A stretch of 64,000 bases of DNA. Source: Actinomycetales bacterium (lineage in GTDB: Bacteria > Actinomycetota > Actinomycetes > Actinomycetales > Cellulomonadaceae). This document shows, piece by piece, positions 17,382 through 26,076 of this stretch. Made by a program: the position numbers and the translations under genes. Each line of letters starts with the position of its first letter. Within the stretch, counting starts at the first letter, position 1. Location of the stretch: positions 1 to 64,000 of the forward strand of contig JAHLLI010000012.1 in NCBI GenBank assembly GCA_020444245.1. Reading direction: 5' to 3'. Under the pieces are notes generated by a model. The model searched no databases. It worked only from the letters and a program-made list of their open reading frames with translations, and was not told the origin of the DNA.

Positions 17382-19763
17382 CTAGGCGCGGGCCCAGCGG
17401 GCGAGCTGACCGACCTCGACGACGCGCTTGCGGCCGATCGCGAGGGTGGTCACCGCCAGGCCGAGCAGCGACCACAGCAGCAGCAGGATCACGGTCCCGC
17501 CGATGCCGGACGTCCCGTCGATCACCCCGCGCAGCCCGTCGAGCACCGTCGTGGTGGGCAGCGCGCTCGCGATGTCGGACATCAGCCCCGGCACGGTGGA
17601 GATCACCGCGGTGGACAGTGCCACCACCGCGACCACCATCGACACGAACCGCCCGATGCCGCCGAACGCCGCCGCGAGCGCCTGGTTCAGCGCCGCGAAC
17701 GCCACGCCGCCCAGCATGGCAAGGGCCGTGAACGCCACCCACCCGCCGGGTGACAGGTCCACCGCGAACGCGACCACCGCGGTGAGCAGGGCGCCCTGGA
17801 TCGCGCCGATCGCCGCCGCCGGCACGAAGGCCTGCACCGCGAGCCGCACCGAGGACCGGGTCGAGCCGAGTGCGTCGCGGCTCGCCGGTGCCAGCACCAG
17901 GAACGTCGCGAGCCCGCCGAGCCACAGCGCGACGGCCAGCAGGAACGGCACCGTGCTCGAGCCGAGCAGGCTCGTGGTCCCGCCGTCGACCCGCACCGGG
18001 TCGGCGATCACCGTCGCGAGCGAGGACGCCTCGTCCTTGGAGTAGTCCGGCACCTGGTCCACGGCGGTGCCCAGGCCACTGGCGAGGTCGCCGGCGCCGC
18101 CGGCCAGGCCCTCGGCGCCGGACGCGACCTGCGAGGCCCCGTCGGCGAGCTGGCGTGCGCCGTCGGCGGACTGGTAGGCGCCGTTCGCGAGCTGGTTCGC
18201 GCCCGCCGCGGACTGCGACGCACCGGAGGCGAGCTCGGACGCACCTGCGGCGGCCGAGTCGGCCCCCGAGGCGAGCTGCGCCGCACCCGCTGCGGACTGG
18301 GCCGCACCGTCGGCGAGCTGGTGGGCGCCCGCCGCGGACTGCGCGAGGTAGCTCGCGAGCGTCGACAGGCCGGTCGCGGAGTCCGAGGCCCCGGTCGCCA
18401 GCTCCTGGCCGCCCACGGCGAGCTGCTCGAGCGTCGGCCCCAGCGGCGGCTCGGTAGGCGGGTTGCCGGTGGTGAACGCACCGTCGAGCTGGGCGAGCCC
18501 GTCGGCGAGCTGGCTCGCCGCCGCGGTCACGGTGGGCTGCCCGCCGACGACGGCCTGGTCGCGCTGGTCGGTGATCGTGGTCAGCAACGTGTCGCACATG
18601 CCGGGCACGCCCGCCTGGCAGGCCTGGGCGAGGGTCTCGAGGTTGTCCAGCAGCGTGGGCAGACCGGTGGAGAGCTGGCTCGCGCCGGCCGAGAGCTGAC
18701 CGAGCGAGTCGCTGATCCCGCCGGTGCCGTTGACGGCGTCGGACACCTGGGACAGCCCGTCGGCGAACTGCTGGGCCCCGGGCACGGCGTCGGCCGCCGT
18801 CTGGGCCGATGCCTTGGTCTGTGCCGCGAGCTGGTCGAGGCCGGAGGCGAGGCCGGACGCCCCGGAGGACAGCTGCGCCACCCCGGAGGACAGCGCGTCG
18901 GCGCCGGTGCCCACCTGCTCGACGCCGCCGGACAGGCTCCCGGCGCCGGCCGAGAGCGAGGCCAGACCGTCGGCCAGCGACGCCGTGCCGCCCGCCACCT
19001 TGTCGACCCCGTCGGCCAGGGCGGCCGTGCCGTCGGCGACGCCGGTCGCCCCGGTGGAGAGCTGGGTGGCGCCGTCGGCGAGCTTGGTCGCGCCGTCCGC
19101 CGCGTCGCCCAGGCTCGAGTGCAGGGTCCCGAACGAGACCAGCACGTTGTCCAGGAAGGACTGGGTGAGCTGGGTGCCGAGCCCCCCGGCCGCGGCCTGG
19201 GCGATCACCTGGGCGATCGTGCCGTCCAGCGGACGCGCCTCGGGGCTGGTCTCGATGCGCAGCGTGGCGGCCGTCGCGTCGGCGGCGTTGCCGCTCGCCG
19301 AGGTCGCTGCCGCGGAGAAGTCCTTGGGGATGGTGATGACGGCGCCGTACCGCCCGTCGGCCAGGCCGGCGGCCGCGTCGGACGGGTCGGACAGCACCCA
19401 CACGAACGACGCGGGGTTGTCGGAGCCCGAGACGTTGGCGACGGCCCCCGAACCCGACGTGCCGGTGGATGACGTGCCCGACGTCGGGTCGGTGCTCGAG
19501 CCGCCCGTCGCGGCGTCCGCCGAGGCCTGGCCGGTGACCAGTGCCGCAGCGAGCTGGCGCCCGAGCGGCACCGTCTGGCCGTTGACGGTCACGGGCTCGT
19601 CGAGGTTGACCACCGCGGCGGTGATCCGGTCCAGACGTTGGGTGGGGTCCCACAGCGCCCAGGTCATCAGCCCGCCGACCACGAGCGGCACGAGGATCAG
19701 CCCGACCAGGGTCAGCCAGGTGGCCCGGCGCGGGAACCGGACCCGCTCGACGTGCATCCTCAT
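17382..19763 (-). CDS. YhgE/Pip family ABC-2-type membrane protein
   Basis: This 793-aa protein has an N-terminal helix (WLTLVGLILVPLVVGGLMTW), the YhgE/Pip N-domain (AAVVNLDEPVTVNGQ, FVWVLSDPSDAAAGLADG, YGAVITIPKDFS), and a very long central region (about residues 225-590). That region is built of short repeats such as DGATKLADGATQLSTGA and GASELASGASQSAAGA, predicted to form extended helical hairpins outside the membrane. About six C-terminal membrane helices follow (FLLAVALWLGGLATFLVLAP onward). Members accompany MMPL exporters, and the ATG at 19763 overlaps the end of the MMPL gene. Likely role: assisting export or envelope maintenance with its neighbour. Confidence 0.88.
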   Translation of the reverse strand: MRMHVERVRFPRRATWLTLVGLILVPLVVGGLMTWALWDPTQRLDRITAAVVNLDEPVTVNGQTVPLGRQLAAALVTGQASADAATGGSSTDPTSGTSSTGTSGSGAVANVSGSDNPASFVWVLSDPSDAAAGLADGRYGAVITIPKDFSAAATSASGNAADATAATLRIETSPEARPLDGTIAQVIAQAAAGGLGTQLTQSFLDNVLVSFGTLHSSLGDAADGATKLADGATQLSTGATGVADGTAALADGVDKVAGGTASLADGLASLSAGAGSLSGGVEQVGTGADALSSGVAQLSSGASGLASGLDQLAAQTKASAQTAADAVPGAQQFADGLSQVSDAVNGTGGISDSLGQLSAGASQLSTGLPTLLDNLETLAQACQAGVPGMCDTLLTTITDQRDQAVVGGQPTVTAAASQLADGLAQLDGAFTTGNPPTEPPLGPTLEQLAVGGQELATGASDSATGLSTLASYLAQSAAGAHQLADGAAQSAAGAAQLASGADSAAAGASELASGASQSAAGANQLANGAYQSADGARQLADGASQVASGAEGLAGGAGDLASGLGTAVDQVPDYSKDEASSLATVIADPVRVDGGTTSLLGSSTVPFLLAVALWLGGLATFLVLAPASRDALGSTRSSVRLAVQAFVPAAAIGAIQGALLTAVVAFAVDLSPGGWVAFTALAMLGGVAFAALNQALAAAFGGIGRFVSMVVAVVALSTAVISTVPGLMSDIASALPTTTVLDGLRGVIDGTSGIGGTVILLLLWSLLGLAVTTLAIGRKRVVEVGQLARWARA

Positions 19764-22465
19764 CGCGACACCTCCACGGCACGGGTGACCTCGAGCAGCA
19801 CGGCGTGCTCCGGGTCGGGTAGCAGGCCGTCGAGGGCCGCGGGATCCAGACAGGTCACCAGGAGCGTGGTCCCGGTGCGGTGGGCCTCGTTCAGCCCGAA
19901 GGCGACGGCTCGGCGGTACTGCGGGTCGGCGACGGCGTCGAGGTCGTCGATCGCGACGACCGGTGCGCCGGAGTCGAGCGCGGCGCCGAGCTCGGCGACC
20001 GGGTCGGCGGCGCGCGCCATCCGCGCCACGGCCACCCGGCCGCGGATCGCCGACGCGCGCACCGGTGAGACCAGACCGTCGACCTTGAGCAGGCCGGAGT
20101 CGGGGTGCACCCGGCCGGCGAGCGTCAGCAGGAGCGGCGAGCGTCCGCTGCGATGCCCGCCGGTCACGACGAGCGTCCCGCCGCGCGGCACGCGGACGGT
20201 GATGCCCTCGTAGAACGGGCCGTCGGGCCCGTCGAGCCGCAGGTCCCGCGCGACGACGGCGTCGGTGGCGCCGGGCTCGGGCCAGTCCGCGAGCTGCAGC
20301 TCGGCCGCGACGCCCTCGCCCTCGACGTCGAAGTGCGGCAGGAGCCGGTCCAGGCGGTGCGGGAAGTGCCAGGCGCGGTCACCCAGGAGCTGGAGCACGG
20401 CGGGCACCAGCGTCATCCGCACCACGAACGCGTCGACGAACACCCCGACGGCCAGCCCCAGCGCGATGGGCTTCAGATTCGCGTCGCCCTCGGGGACGAA
20501 CGCGGCGAACACCGAGAACATGATCGCCGCGGCCGCGGTGACCACGGTGGCCGAGTGCACGAAGCCCGTGCGGATCGCGGCTCTGGCGTCCCCGCCGTGC
20601 ACGTACTCCTCGCGGATCCGCGAGACCAGGAACACCTCGTAGTCCATCGCCAGACCGAAGAGGACACCCATCAGCAGGATGGGCAGGAAGCTGATGATCG
20701 GCCCCGTGCGGTCCAGGCCCAGCAGGCTGGCGCCCCAGCCGTCCTGGAACACCAGGACGACGATCCCGAACGACGCGCCGACGCTGAGCAGGTAGCCCAG
20801 GGCGGCCTTGACCGGCACCCACAGCGACCGGAACACCATCGTCAGGAGGATGAAGGACAGGCCCACGACGAACAGCCCGAACGGCAGCAGCGCGTTCCCG
20901 AGCCGCGTGGAGATGTCGATCGCGACGGCGGTGATTCCGGTCACGGCGATGTCGACGCCGTACTTGGCCTGCCACTCGGCGCGGTGCGAGCGGATCTCGC
21001 GGACCAGGTCCGCGGTCTGCGCGGACTCCGGACCGGTCTCCGGGATCACCTGGACGATCCCGGTGTCGGCGTTCTGGTTGGGGGTGGCCAGCGGCACCGC
21101 GGCGACGCCGGGCAGGGCCTCGATCTCGGTCTTGAGGTCGTCCATCAGGCCCAGCGGGTCGGTCGAGCCGATGATGGTCGCCGTCACGATGAGCCGGCCG
21201 TTCCAGCCTGGGCCGAAGTGCTTGGAGATCAGGTCGTACGTGACGCGGGCCTCGGTTCCGGCGGGCTGGGAGCCGGCGTCCGGCAGGGCGAGGTTGAGCT
21301 TCGCGGCGGGCACCGCGGCGAGGCCCAGCACGGCGACCACCGCGAGGATCGTGACCACCGGGGCACGCGTGGCGGTGCGCACCCAGCCCGCGAAGAACCG
21401 GCGGCCGTGCGGCTCGACCGGTGCCCCACCACGGGTGCGGCGCGGGCGAGGTCGCAGCCGGTCCCCCGCGAACCCGAGCAGGGCGGGGGTCAGGGTCAGT
21501 GCGATGACCACCGCGACGCCCACCGCGCCTGCACCGGCGATGCCCATGATGGTCAGGAACGGGATGCCGGCGACGAACAGACCCACCAGGGCGATCATCA
21601 CGGTCAGCCCGGCGAACACCACGGCGGAGCCGGCGGTCGCCAACGCCCGCGCAGTGGACTCCTCGGGGTCCATCCCGCTGCGTAGCTGGTCGCGGTGCCG
21701 CGAGACGATGAACAGCGTGTAGTCGATGCCGACGGCCAGGCCGAGCATCAGCCCGAGCATCGGCGTGGTCGAGGAGATCGTGGCGAACGCCGTGGCCGCG
21801 AACACGATCGCGGTCGAGAACCCGACACCGAGCAGCGCGATGAGGATCGGCATCCCCGCGGCGATGAACGACCCGAACGTGATGAGCAGCACGAGCAGCG
21901 CCACCAGCAGTCCGATGCCCTCGGTGATGCTGACGCTGGGCACGTTGTGGGTGAACAGGTCGCCGCCCAGTGCGGCCTCGCTGCCGGAGGGCAGTGCCGC
22001 CTCGAGAGTGGTGAGCTCGTCGCGCAGGTCGGCGCGGACCTGGTCGGCGTAGGTGGCCGAGCCACCCTCGATCTGCACGGTGATGACGGCGGCGCTGCCG
22101 TCGTCGGAGACTGCGCCGCCGACCTTCCCGAACGGGTCGGCGACCGCAGCGACATGGTCGACCTTGCCGAGTGCGGCGACCGCGTCCTCGACCGGGGTCT
22201 TGACGGCGGGGTCGGTGACCTTCTCGCCGTCGGGCGCGACCACGACGTACATCGCGGACGTGCCGCTGACCTGCGGGAACGTCCGGCTCAGCTGGTCCAG
22301 GGCGTTGCCGGACTCGGTTCCGGGGATCGAGAACGTGTTGTCGGTGCCCTTGCCGAGCAGGACCGCGCTGCCCGCGGCCACGACGATCAGCAGCACCCAG
22401 GCGATCGCGACACGCACCCGGCGGCGGAAGGCCCAGCGGCCGAGGCGGTACAGGGACGAGGACAC
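19760..22465 (-). CDS. MMPL/RND-type exporter with C-terminal ABC-like domain
   Basis: This 901-aa protein is an RND-superfamily MMPL transporter with 12 membrane segments in two halves (about 15-370 and 395-720). It has the proton-relay type motifs GIDYTLFIVSRHRD and AMDYEVFLVSRIREE, plus external domains after helices 1 and 7. Unusually, residues about 745-895 read as an ABC ATPase-like module: VVARDLRLDGPDGPFYEGITV, a Walker A-like GGHRSGRSP (Lys replaced by Arg), VHPDSGLLKVDGLV and a Walker B-like APVVAIDDLD, but no LSGGQ signature. The domain may bind nucleotide poorly or act as a regulator. Substrate unknown. It is divergent from a TetR gene, with twin palindromes between them. Confidence 0.85.
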   Translation of the reverse strand: MSSSLYRLGRWAFRRRVRVAIAWVLLIVVAAGSAVLLGKGTDNTFSIPGTESGNALDQLSRTFPQVSGTSAMYVVVAPDGEKVTDPAVKTPVEDAVAALGKVDHVAAVADPFGKVGGAVSDDGSAAVITVQIEGGSATYADQVRADLRDELTTLEAALPSGSEAALGGDLFTHNVPSVSITEGIGLLVALLVLLITFGSFIAAGMPILIALLGVGFSTAIVFAATAFATISSTTPMLGLMLGLAVGIDYTLFIVSRHRDQLRSGMDPEESTARALATAGSAVVFAGLTVMIALVGLFVAGIPFLTIMGIAGAGAVGVAVVIALTLTPALLGFAGDRLRPRPRRTRGGAPVEPHGRRFFAGWVRTATRAPVVTILAVVAVLGLAAVPAAKLNLALPDAGSQPAGTEARVTYDLISKHFGPGWNGRLIVTATIIGSTDPLGLMDDLKTEIEALPGVAAVPLATPNQNADTGIVQVIPETGPESAQTADLVREIRSHRAEWQAKYGVDIAVTGITAVAIDISTRLGNALLPFGLFVVGLSFILLTMVFRSLWVPVKAALGYLLSVGASFGIVVLVFQDGWGASLLGLDRTGPIISFLPILLMGVLFGLAMDYEVFLVSRIREEYVHGGDARAAIRTGFVHSATVVTAAAAIMFSVFAAFVPEGDANLKPIALGLAVGVFVDAFVVRMTLVPAVLQLLGDRAWHFPHRLDRLLPHFDVEGEGVAAELQLADWPEPGATDAVVARDLRLDGPDGPFYEGITVRVPRGGTLVVTGGHRSGRSPLLLTLAGRVHPDSGLLKVDGLVSPVRASAIRGRVAVARMARAADPVAELGAALDSGAPVVAIDDLDAVADPQYRRAVAFGLNEAHRTGTTLLVTCLDPAALDGLLPDPEHAVLLEVTRAVEVSR

Positions 22466-22498
22466 AGGTCTCCCCGAGGGTGTGAGACGGCGGTGGAT

Positions 22499-22532
22499 GG
22501 ATACACCGACGTATCCGATACAGGAATGTATC
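22499..22532. promoter_or_regulatory. Twin TetR operators between exporter and regulator genes
   Basis: Two palindromes lie side by side between the divergent MMPL and TetR genes: GGATAC-N6-GTATCC at 22499-22516 and GATACA-N4-TGTATC at 22517-22532. They share the GATAC half-site and are the obvious binding sites for the TetR protein, which would repress both directions. Confidence 0.7.
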
Positions 22533-22609
22533 CGCTAAGGTGTGCCGCGGCAAACGCGCGGTACGGTTCCGAGCGTCGGCCTTCCACGATCCGAGAGGGG
22601 GCGCCGTCC

Positions 22610-23248
22610 ATGTCCGAGACCGAGCCCCGGCCGGACTCACCCCGCCGCGCCCGCACCCGCGAGCGCCTCATGGACGCGGCGTTCGAGGTGTTCGCCGAGC
22701 AGGGCCTCGCCGCGACCAGCGTGGAGCAGGTCGCCGAGCACGCCGGCTTCACCCGCGGAGCGTTCTACTCGAACTTCTCCACCAAGGAGGAGCTGCTGCT
22801 CGCCCTCATGACCCGCGAGCGCGACCGGTGGGTCGCCTCGCTGAGCGAGCGGGTCCCGGCGGTGTTCCCCTTCGCCGCGGGCCCCCCGATCGAGGCCGAG
22901 ATCGGCGCGGCCGTCGCCGCCCTGCTGGCCGGCCCGACCAACCACCGCCACGCGGCGCTGATCCAGGGCGAGTTCCGGCTGCTGGCGCTGCGCGACCCGG
23001 AGCTTGCCCGGGCGTTCGAGGTCCATCGGATGGCCCTCGAGGACTCCCTCGTGGACATCGTCGACGACGCGGTCAGCCGCTCGGGCAGGCGTCTGCGGCT
23101 CGACACGCGGTCGATGGTCCGGGTGGTCGTGGCGCTGCACCAGGACGCCGTGGAGCGGTCGATCCTGGCCGGCGCCGAGGGCGACCCGATGGAGTCCGTG
23201 CACCTCGAGCTGGCGCGGCTGCTCACCGCGATCACCGAGCTGCGCTAG
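22610..23248 (+). CDS. TetR family regulator of the MMPL exporter
   Basis: This 212-aa TetR protein has an HTH at about residues 15-60 (RERLMDAAFEVFAEQGLAAT, SVEQVAEHAGFTRGAFYSNF, STKEELLLALM) and an all-helical ligand domain of the usual length. The ATG at 22610 follows GAGAGGGGGCGCC. It is divergent from the MMPL-YhgE operon, with two GATAC palindromes in the gap, so it very likely represses that operon and itself. Its stop overlaps the stop of the convergent phosphatase by 4 bases. The inducer cannot be told. Confidence 0.9.
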   Translation: MSETEPRPDSPRRARTRERLMDAAFEVFAEQGLAATSVEQVAEHAGFTRGAFYSNFSTKEELLLALMTRERDRWVASLSERVPAVFPFAAGPPIEAEIGAAVAALLAGPTNHRHAALIQGEFRLLALRDPELARAFEVHRMALEDSLVDIVDDAVSRSGRRLRLDTRSMVRVVVALHQDAVERSILAGAEGDPMESVHLELARLLTAITELR

Positions 23249-24048
23249 GAGCCTGCGCTGAGGGGCTTGTCGCGGAATGCGCCGTCGTCGAACGCCTTGC
23301 CCGAGAAGGCACCGTTCTCGAGCGGGCCGGCCTCGGACATCCGGCGGTCGCGCACTCGGCGCTCGAACGCCTCGGCCTCGGCCGGCGCCAGCTCGCCCTC
23401 CTGGACGGCGACGCCCGAGGGATCGTGCCCGATGACCACCGGCCGCCGTACCCCTGTCCGGCCCACCCGCACCGCGGTGACGCTCGCGTTCGCCAGTGGC
23501 CGGTGCGTCGGGAACCCGGACATCGCCAGGTAGACCATGAGGGTCATGCCGTGGCTCACCACCAGGACGTTCTCGCCCGGTTCGTGTGCGGCCTCGATCT
23601 CCTCGAAGACGGCCCCGACGCGGTCGAGGTAGGTGCGTGCCGACTCGCCGCCCGGGAAGCCCGGGTAGGTGCCGTCGAGCACCCCACGGAACAGCTCCAG
23701 CCAGTCGATGTGGTCCACGAGCTCGGCCTCGGAGCGCTCCTCGTACTCGCCGAAGTTGAACTCGCGCAACCCGTCACGCGGTACGACCTCGAGCGCGGGG
23801 TGGTGCTCCAAGATCGCCGATGACGTGGTCAGCGTCCGCTGCGACGGGCTCGAGTACGCCGCATCCAGCGTGACGCGGCTGAGGTCGACGGCCGTGGCGC
23901 GCACCCCGGCCAGCCCGTCGGGCGTCAGCTCCGAGTCGGCCCAGCCCTGGATCCGGCGCTCCGCGTTGAAGCGCGTCCGGCCGTGCCGGACGAGCAGAAG
24001 GGTGAGGGACTCGGGGTCCGGGGTCGTCAGATCGTCGGGCAGGGGCAC
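23245..24048 (-). CDS. Histidine phosphatase (phosphoglycerate mutase-like)
   Basis: This 267-aa protein of the histidine phosphatase superfamily has the catalytic RHG box in LLLVRHGRTRFNAERRIQG (His at about residue 20), Arg in SSPSQRTLTT, Glu in REFNFGEYEERSE and the second His in VLVVSHGMTLMV. These are the four residues that form and protonate the phosphohistidine. Substrates range from sugar phosphates to cofactors and cannot be assigned. A tail of about 45 residues past the fold (ERRVRDRRMSEAGPLENGAF) is rich in charged residues. The GTG at 24048 is chosen; an ATG at 24093 would add 15 unconvincing residues. Confidence 0.85.
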   Translation of the reverse strand: MPLPDDLTTPDPESLTLLLVRHGRTRFNAERRIQGWADSELTPDGLAGVRATAVDLSRVTLDAAYSSPSQRTLTTSSAILEHHPALEVVPRDGLREFNFGEYEERSEAELVDHIDWLELFRGVLDGTYPGFPGGESARTYLDRVGAVFEEIEAAHEPGENVLVVSHGMTLMVYLAMSGFPTHRPLANASVTAVRVGRTGVRRPVVIGHDPSGVAVQEGELAPAEAEAFERRVRDRRMSEAGPLENGAFSGKAFDDGAFRDKPLSAGS

Positions 24049-24194
24049 CTCGCCAGGGTAGCCGCGGGTGCTGGACTGCCGGTGCGAGCCCACTGGATGT
24101 GATCCCAGGGTTCACCCGCGCGCCCCTCCCCCGATGCCCTCACACCGACCCTGCCGCGCCCCGCCGCGCCCCAACCCGCCCAGTCCACTCGACC

Positions 24195-24234
24195 CACCCG
24201 AGCACCCGAGCACCCGAGCACCCGAGCACCCGAC
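24195..24234. repeat. 8-bp tandem repeat (CACCCGAG)n
   Basis: Five head-to-tail copies of CACCCGAG, the last with one change, lie in the 378-base gap between the phosphatase and MarR genes. The rest of that gap is C-rich without a visible gene. The repeat number is likely to vary between strains by slippage. Confidence 0.8.
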
Positions 24235-24411
24235 CATCGCGCCCACCCGACACACCCGCACTCAGCCCCCTCCCGTCACACCCGCTCGCCCGCCGGACTC
24301 GATGTTCCTTCCTGAAATGCATCGCCGATGTGATGGACCTTCCACAGGCACTCGGGTGCGCGGCACTCCACAGGGTGGGCGGCCCCGTTTCGAGGGCCCG
24401 GCCGGACCCGA

Positions 24412-24431
24412 TGCATCACTTCTGAGATGCA
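24412..24431. promoter_or_regulatory. Inverted repeat over the MarR start codon
   Basis: TGCATC at 24412-24417 and GATGCA at 24426-24431 form a perfect 6-bp inverted repeat with an 8-base centre, and the ATG at 24427 lies in the right arm. A related ATGCAT sits at 24317-24322. This is a likely autoregulatory operator, or an mRNA hairpin hiding the start. Confidence 0.45.
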
Positions 24432-25152
24432 ATTCGAAGAGACACCATGGTTTCCCGGGGTACCCCGCGGCAGGCCCGAGGTGCCGATCCACGACCCGGC
24501 CATCGCGCAGGCCGCAGACAGCGCGGGCGCGGCACCCCGAGGCAGCGCGGGCGCGGCACCCCTCGGCAGCGCGGACCCAGCACCCCTCGGCAGCGCGGGC
24601 GCGGCACCCCTCGGCAGCGCGGAACCGGCACCCCTTGGGTACGGAGGAGGAGGCAGCGGGCTCGGCCGGGGCGCACGCGCGTTCGACGGCCCGCCGGAGG
24701 ACGAGAGTCCGTTCGACGCGGACGTCGAGGCGATCGCGACCTCGCTGGGGATCCTGCGGCGCCTGGGTGGCCGCCGGGCGGCGGCGCGGTCGGCGGCGTT
24801 GCCGATGCGGGAGTACGCGGTGGCGGAGGTGGTGGACCTCGTGGCGAGCCGGGGGCACTCGTCGGCGGGCGAGGTCGCGGCGACGCTCGGCCTGGCCCAG
24901 TCGCGCGCGAGCGTGCTCGTCCGCCGGGCGCGCGATGCGCGGTGGCTCGACGCCGAGCCTGGTCCGTGGGACGCGCGGGTCACCGTGGTGTCCGTGACGG
25001 ACGAGGGTCGGGAGATCGTCGAGCTGATGCAGGCGGACCGCTGCACCACCGTCGATCGCGCGACTGTGCTGTGGTCGGACGAGGACCGCGCCACGCTCGC
25101 GCGCCTGCTCGGGCGGTTCGCGGAAGCCGTCGAGCGCCCGTTCCGCCGGTGA
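24427..25152 (+). CDS. MarR-like winged-helix regulator with repeat-rich N-terminus
   Basis: This 241-aa protein has residues about 30-72 made of five 8-residue repeats (SAGAAPLG type). A Gly-rich linker follows, then a MarR-like domain (about 95-240): MREYAVAEVVDLVASRGHSS, the recognition region GEVAATLGLAQSRASVLVRR, the wing WDARVTVVSVTDEGREIV and a final dimerisation helix LLGRFAEAVERPFRR. The start could instead be internal, which would drop the repeats, but the inverted repeat over the ATG at 24427 supports use of this start. Target unknown; the convergent ABC exporter genes have their own TetR regulator. Confidence 0.75.
   Translation: MQFEETPWFPGVPRGRPEVPIHDPAIAQAADSAGAAPRGSAGAAPLGSADPAPLGSAGAAPLGSAEPAPLGYGGGGSGLGRGARAFDGPPEDESPFDADVEAIATSLGILRRLGGRRAAARSAALPMREYAVAEVVDLVASRGHSSAGEVAATLGLAQSRASVLVRRARDARWLDAEPGPWDARVTVVSVTDEGREIVELMQADRCTTVDRATVLWSDEDRATLARLLGRFAEAVERPFRR
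24520..24639 (+). repeat. Five in-frame 24-bp repeats
   Basis: Five contiguous 24-bp units (AGCGCGGGCGCGGCACCCCT plus GGC-type ends, with third-position and a few coding changes) encode SAGAAPRG/SAGAAPLG/SADPAPLG/SAGAAPLG/SAEPAPLG in the MarR-like protein. The unit preserves the frame, so copy number can change without breaking the gene. Confidence 0.9.
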
Positions 25153-25198
25153 GGAGGCGGGACGGGCGCTCGAGGCCGGTCGGCGACGGGGCGCGACG

Positions 25199-25300
25199 GG
25201 CTACGCGCGGCGGCGCAGCCCGGGGGCAGGCGCGTCCGGCTACGCGCGGCGGCGCAGCCCGGGGGCAGGCGCGACGGGCTACGCGCGGCGGCGCAGCGCG
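25199..25300. repeat. 39-bp tandem repeat at the ABC permease 3' end
   Basis: Two full copies and one partial copy of a 39-bp unit (GGCTACGCGCGGCGGCGCAG at 25199, 25238 and 25277). On the minus strand the partial copy is the last codons and stop of the permease gene (LRRRA, stop at 25279). Each further unit repeats that ending, so the gene terminus has been multiplied downstream. Confidence 0.85.
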
Positions 25301-26076
25301 GCGGCGGCCCCGACCACGGCGGCCACACCCCACACGACCAGCAGGACCACCGATCGCAGCGGCATGGTGAACGTGTCGTGCGCCAGGCCGGAGCGCACCA
25401 CCTGCGCCATCGGCTCGATCGGCAACCAGTCGTGCGCCGTCTGCAACCACTGCGGCATCCGCTCGGACGGGTAGCTGACCGGGGAGAACAGCAGCACGAT
25501 GAACACCAGCGCCTGGGTGATCAGCATGGCCACCTGCGGCGGCAGCAACGACGCCATCGCGTACCCGACCGCGGCGCTGACCAGCGACACCGCGAGAGCC
25601 CCGGGCACCAGCCACGGCGCCGGCGACAGGTCGACGTGGAACCGCAGCACGCCGGTGAACACACCCAGCACCATCCCGGGCAGGGCGATGAGGGTCCACA
25701 CCGTCAGGTCGGCGGCGAGGAACGCCCAGCGCGGCACCGGCAGGGTGCGCATCCAGTCCAGCGACCCCTCGGTGCGAGCCTGGGCGACCATCTGCGGTGT
25801 CATCACCAGACCCACGGTGATCAGGGTGATCGTCGGCGCACCTGTGGCCAGGTACAACGCCGTCGTCGGGTCGGGATCGCCCACCAGCAGGCCGTAACCG
25901 ACCACCGTGGCGACGGCCATGAACACCTGCACCACCACCAGCAGAGGCATGAACTGGGCCTGGCGGCGCAGCTGCCACTGGGCCAGGAGCAGCGTGGCGC
26001 GCAGCGGTCCGGCGGTGGGCCCGGACAGGCGGGCGACGGTCGCGTCGTCGGCGCGCGCGACGGATGTGACGCTCAT
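25279..26076 (-). CDS. ABC-2 type exporter permease
   Basis: This 265-aa ABC-2 family permease has six membrane helices, including MPLLVVVQVFMAVATVVGYG, WLVPGALAVSLVSAAVGYAM, AMLITQALVFIVLLFSPVSY and SVVLLVVWGVAAVVGAAAAL. Between the second and third lies the coupling region MVAQARTEGSLDWMRTLPV. The motif FSPVSYPSERMPQWLQ is typical of ABC-2 permeases. Its ATG at 26076 overlaps the ATPase stop (ATGA), giving a two-gene exporter. Substrate unknown; the adjacent TetR regulator suggests drug or lipid export. Confidence 0.88.
   Translation of the reverse strand: MSVTSVARADDATVARLSGPTAGPLRATLLLAQWQLRRQAQFMPLLVVVQVFMAVATVVGYGLLVGDPDPTTALYLATGAPTITLITVGLVMTPQMVAQARTEGSLDWMRTLPVPRWAFLAADLTVWTLIALPGMVLGVFTGVLRFHVDLSPAPWLVPGALAVSLVSAAVGYAMASLLPPQVAMLITQALVFIVLLFSPVSYPSERMPQWLQTAHDWLPIEPMAQVVRSGLAHDTFTMPLRSVVLLVVWGVAAVVGAAAALRRRA

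Noticed and set aside
21695-22609. N-terminal extension of the TetR gene into the MMPL region
   Set aside because: The upstream frame is antisense to the exporter and crosses the divergent promoter and operators.
24195-24234. CRISPR-like array
   Set aside because: Units are 8 bp, contiguous and without spacers; no cas genes in the window.
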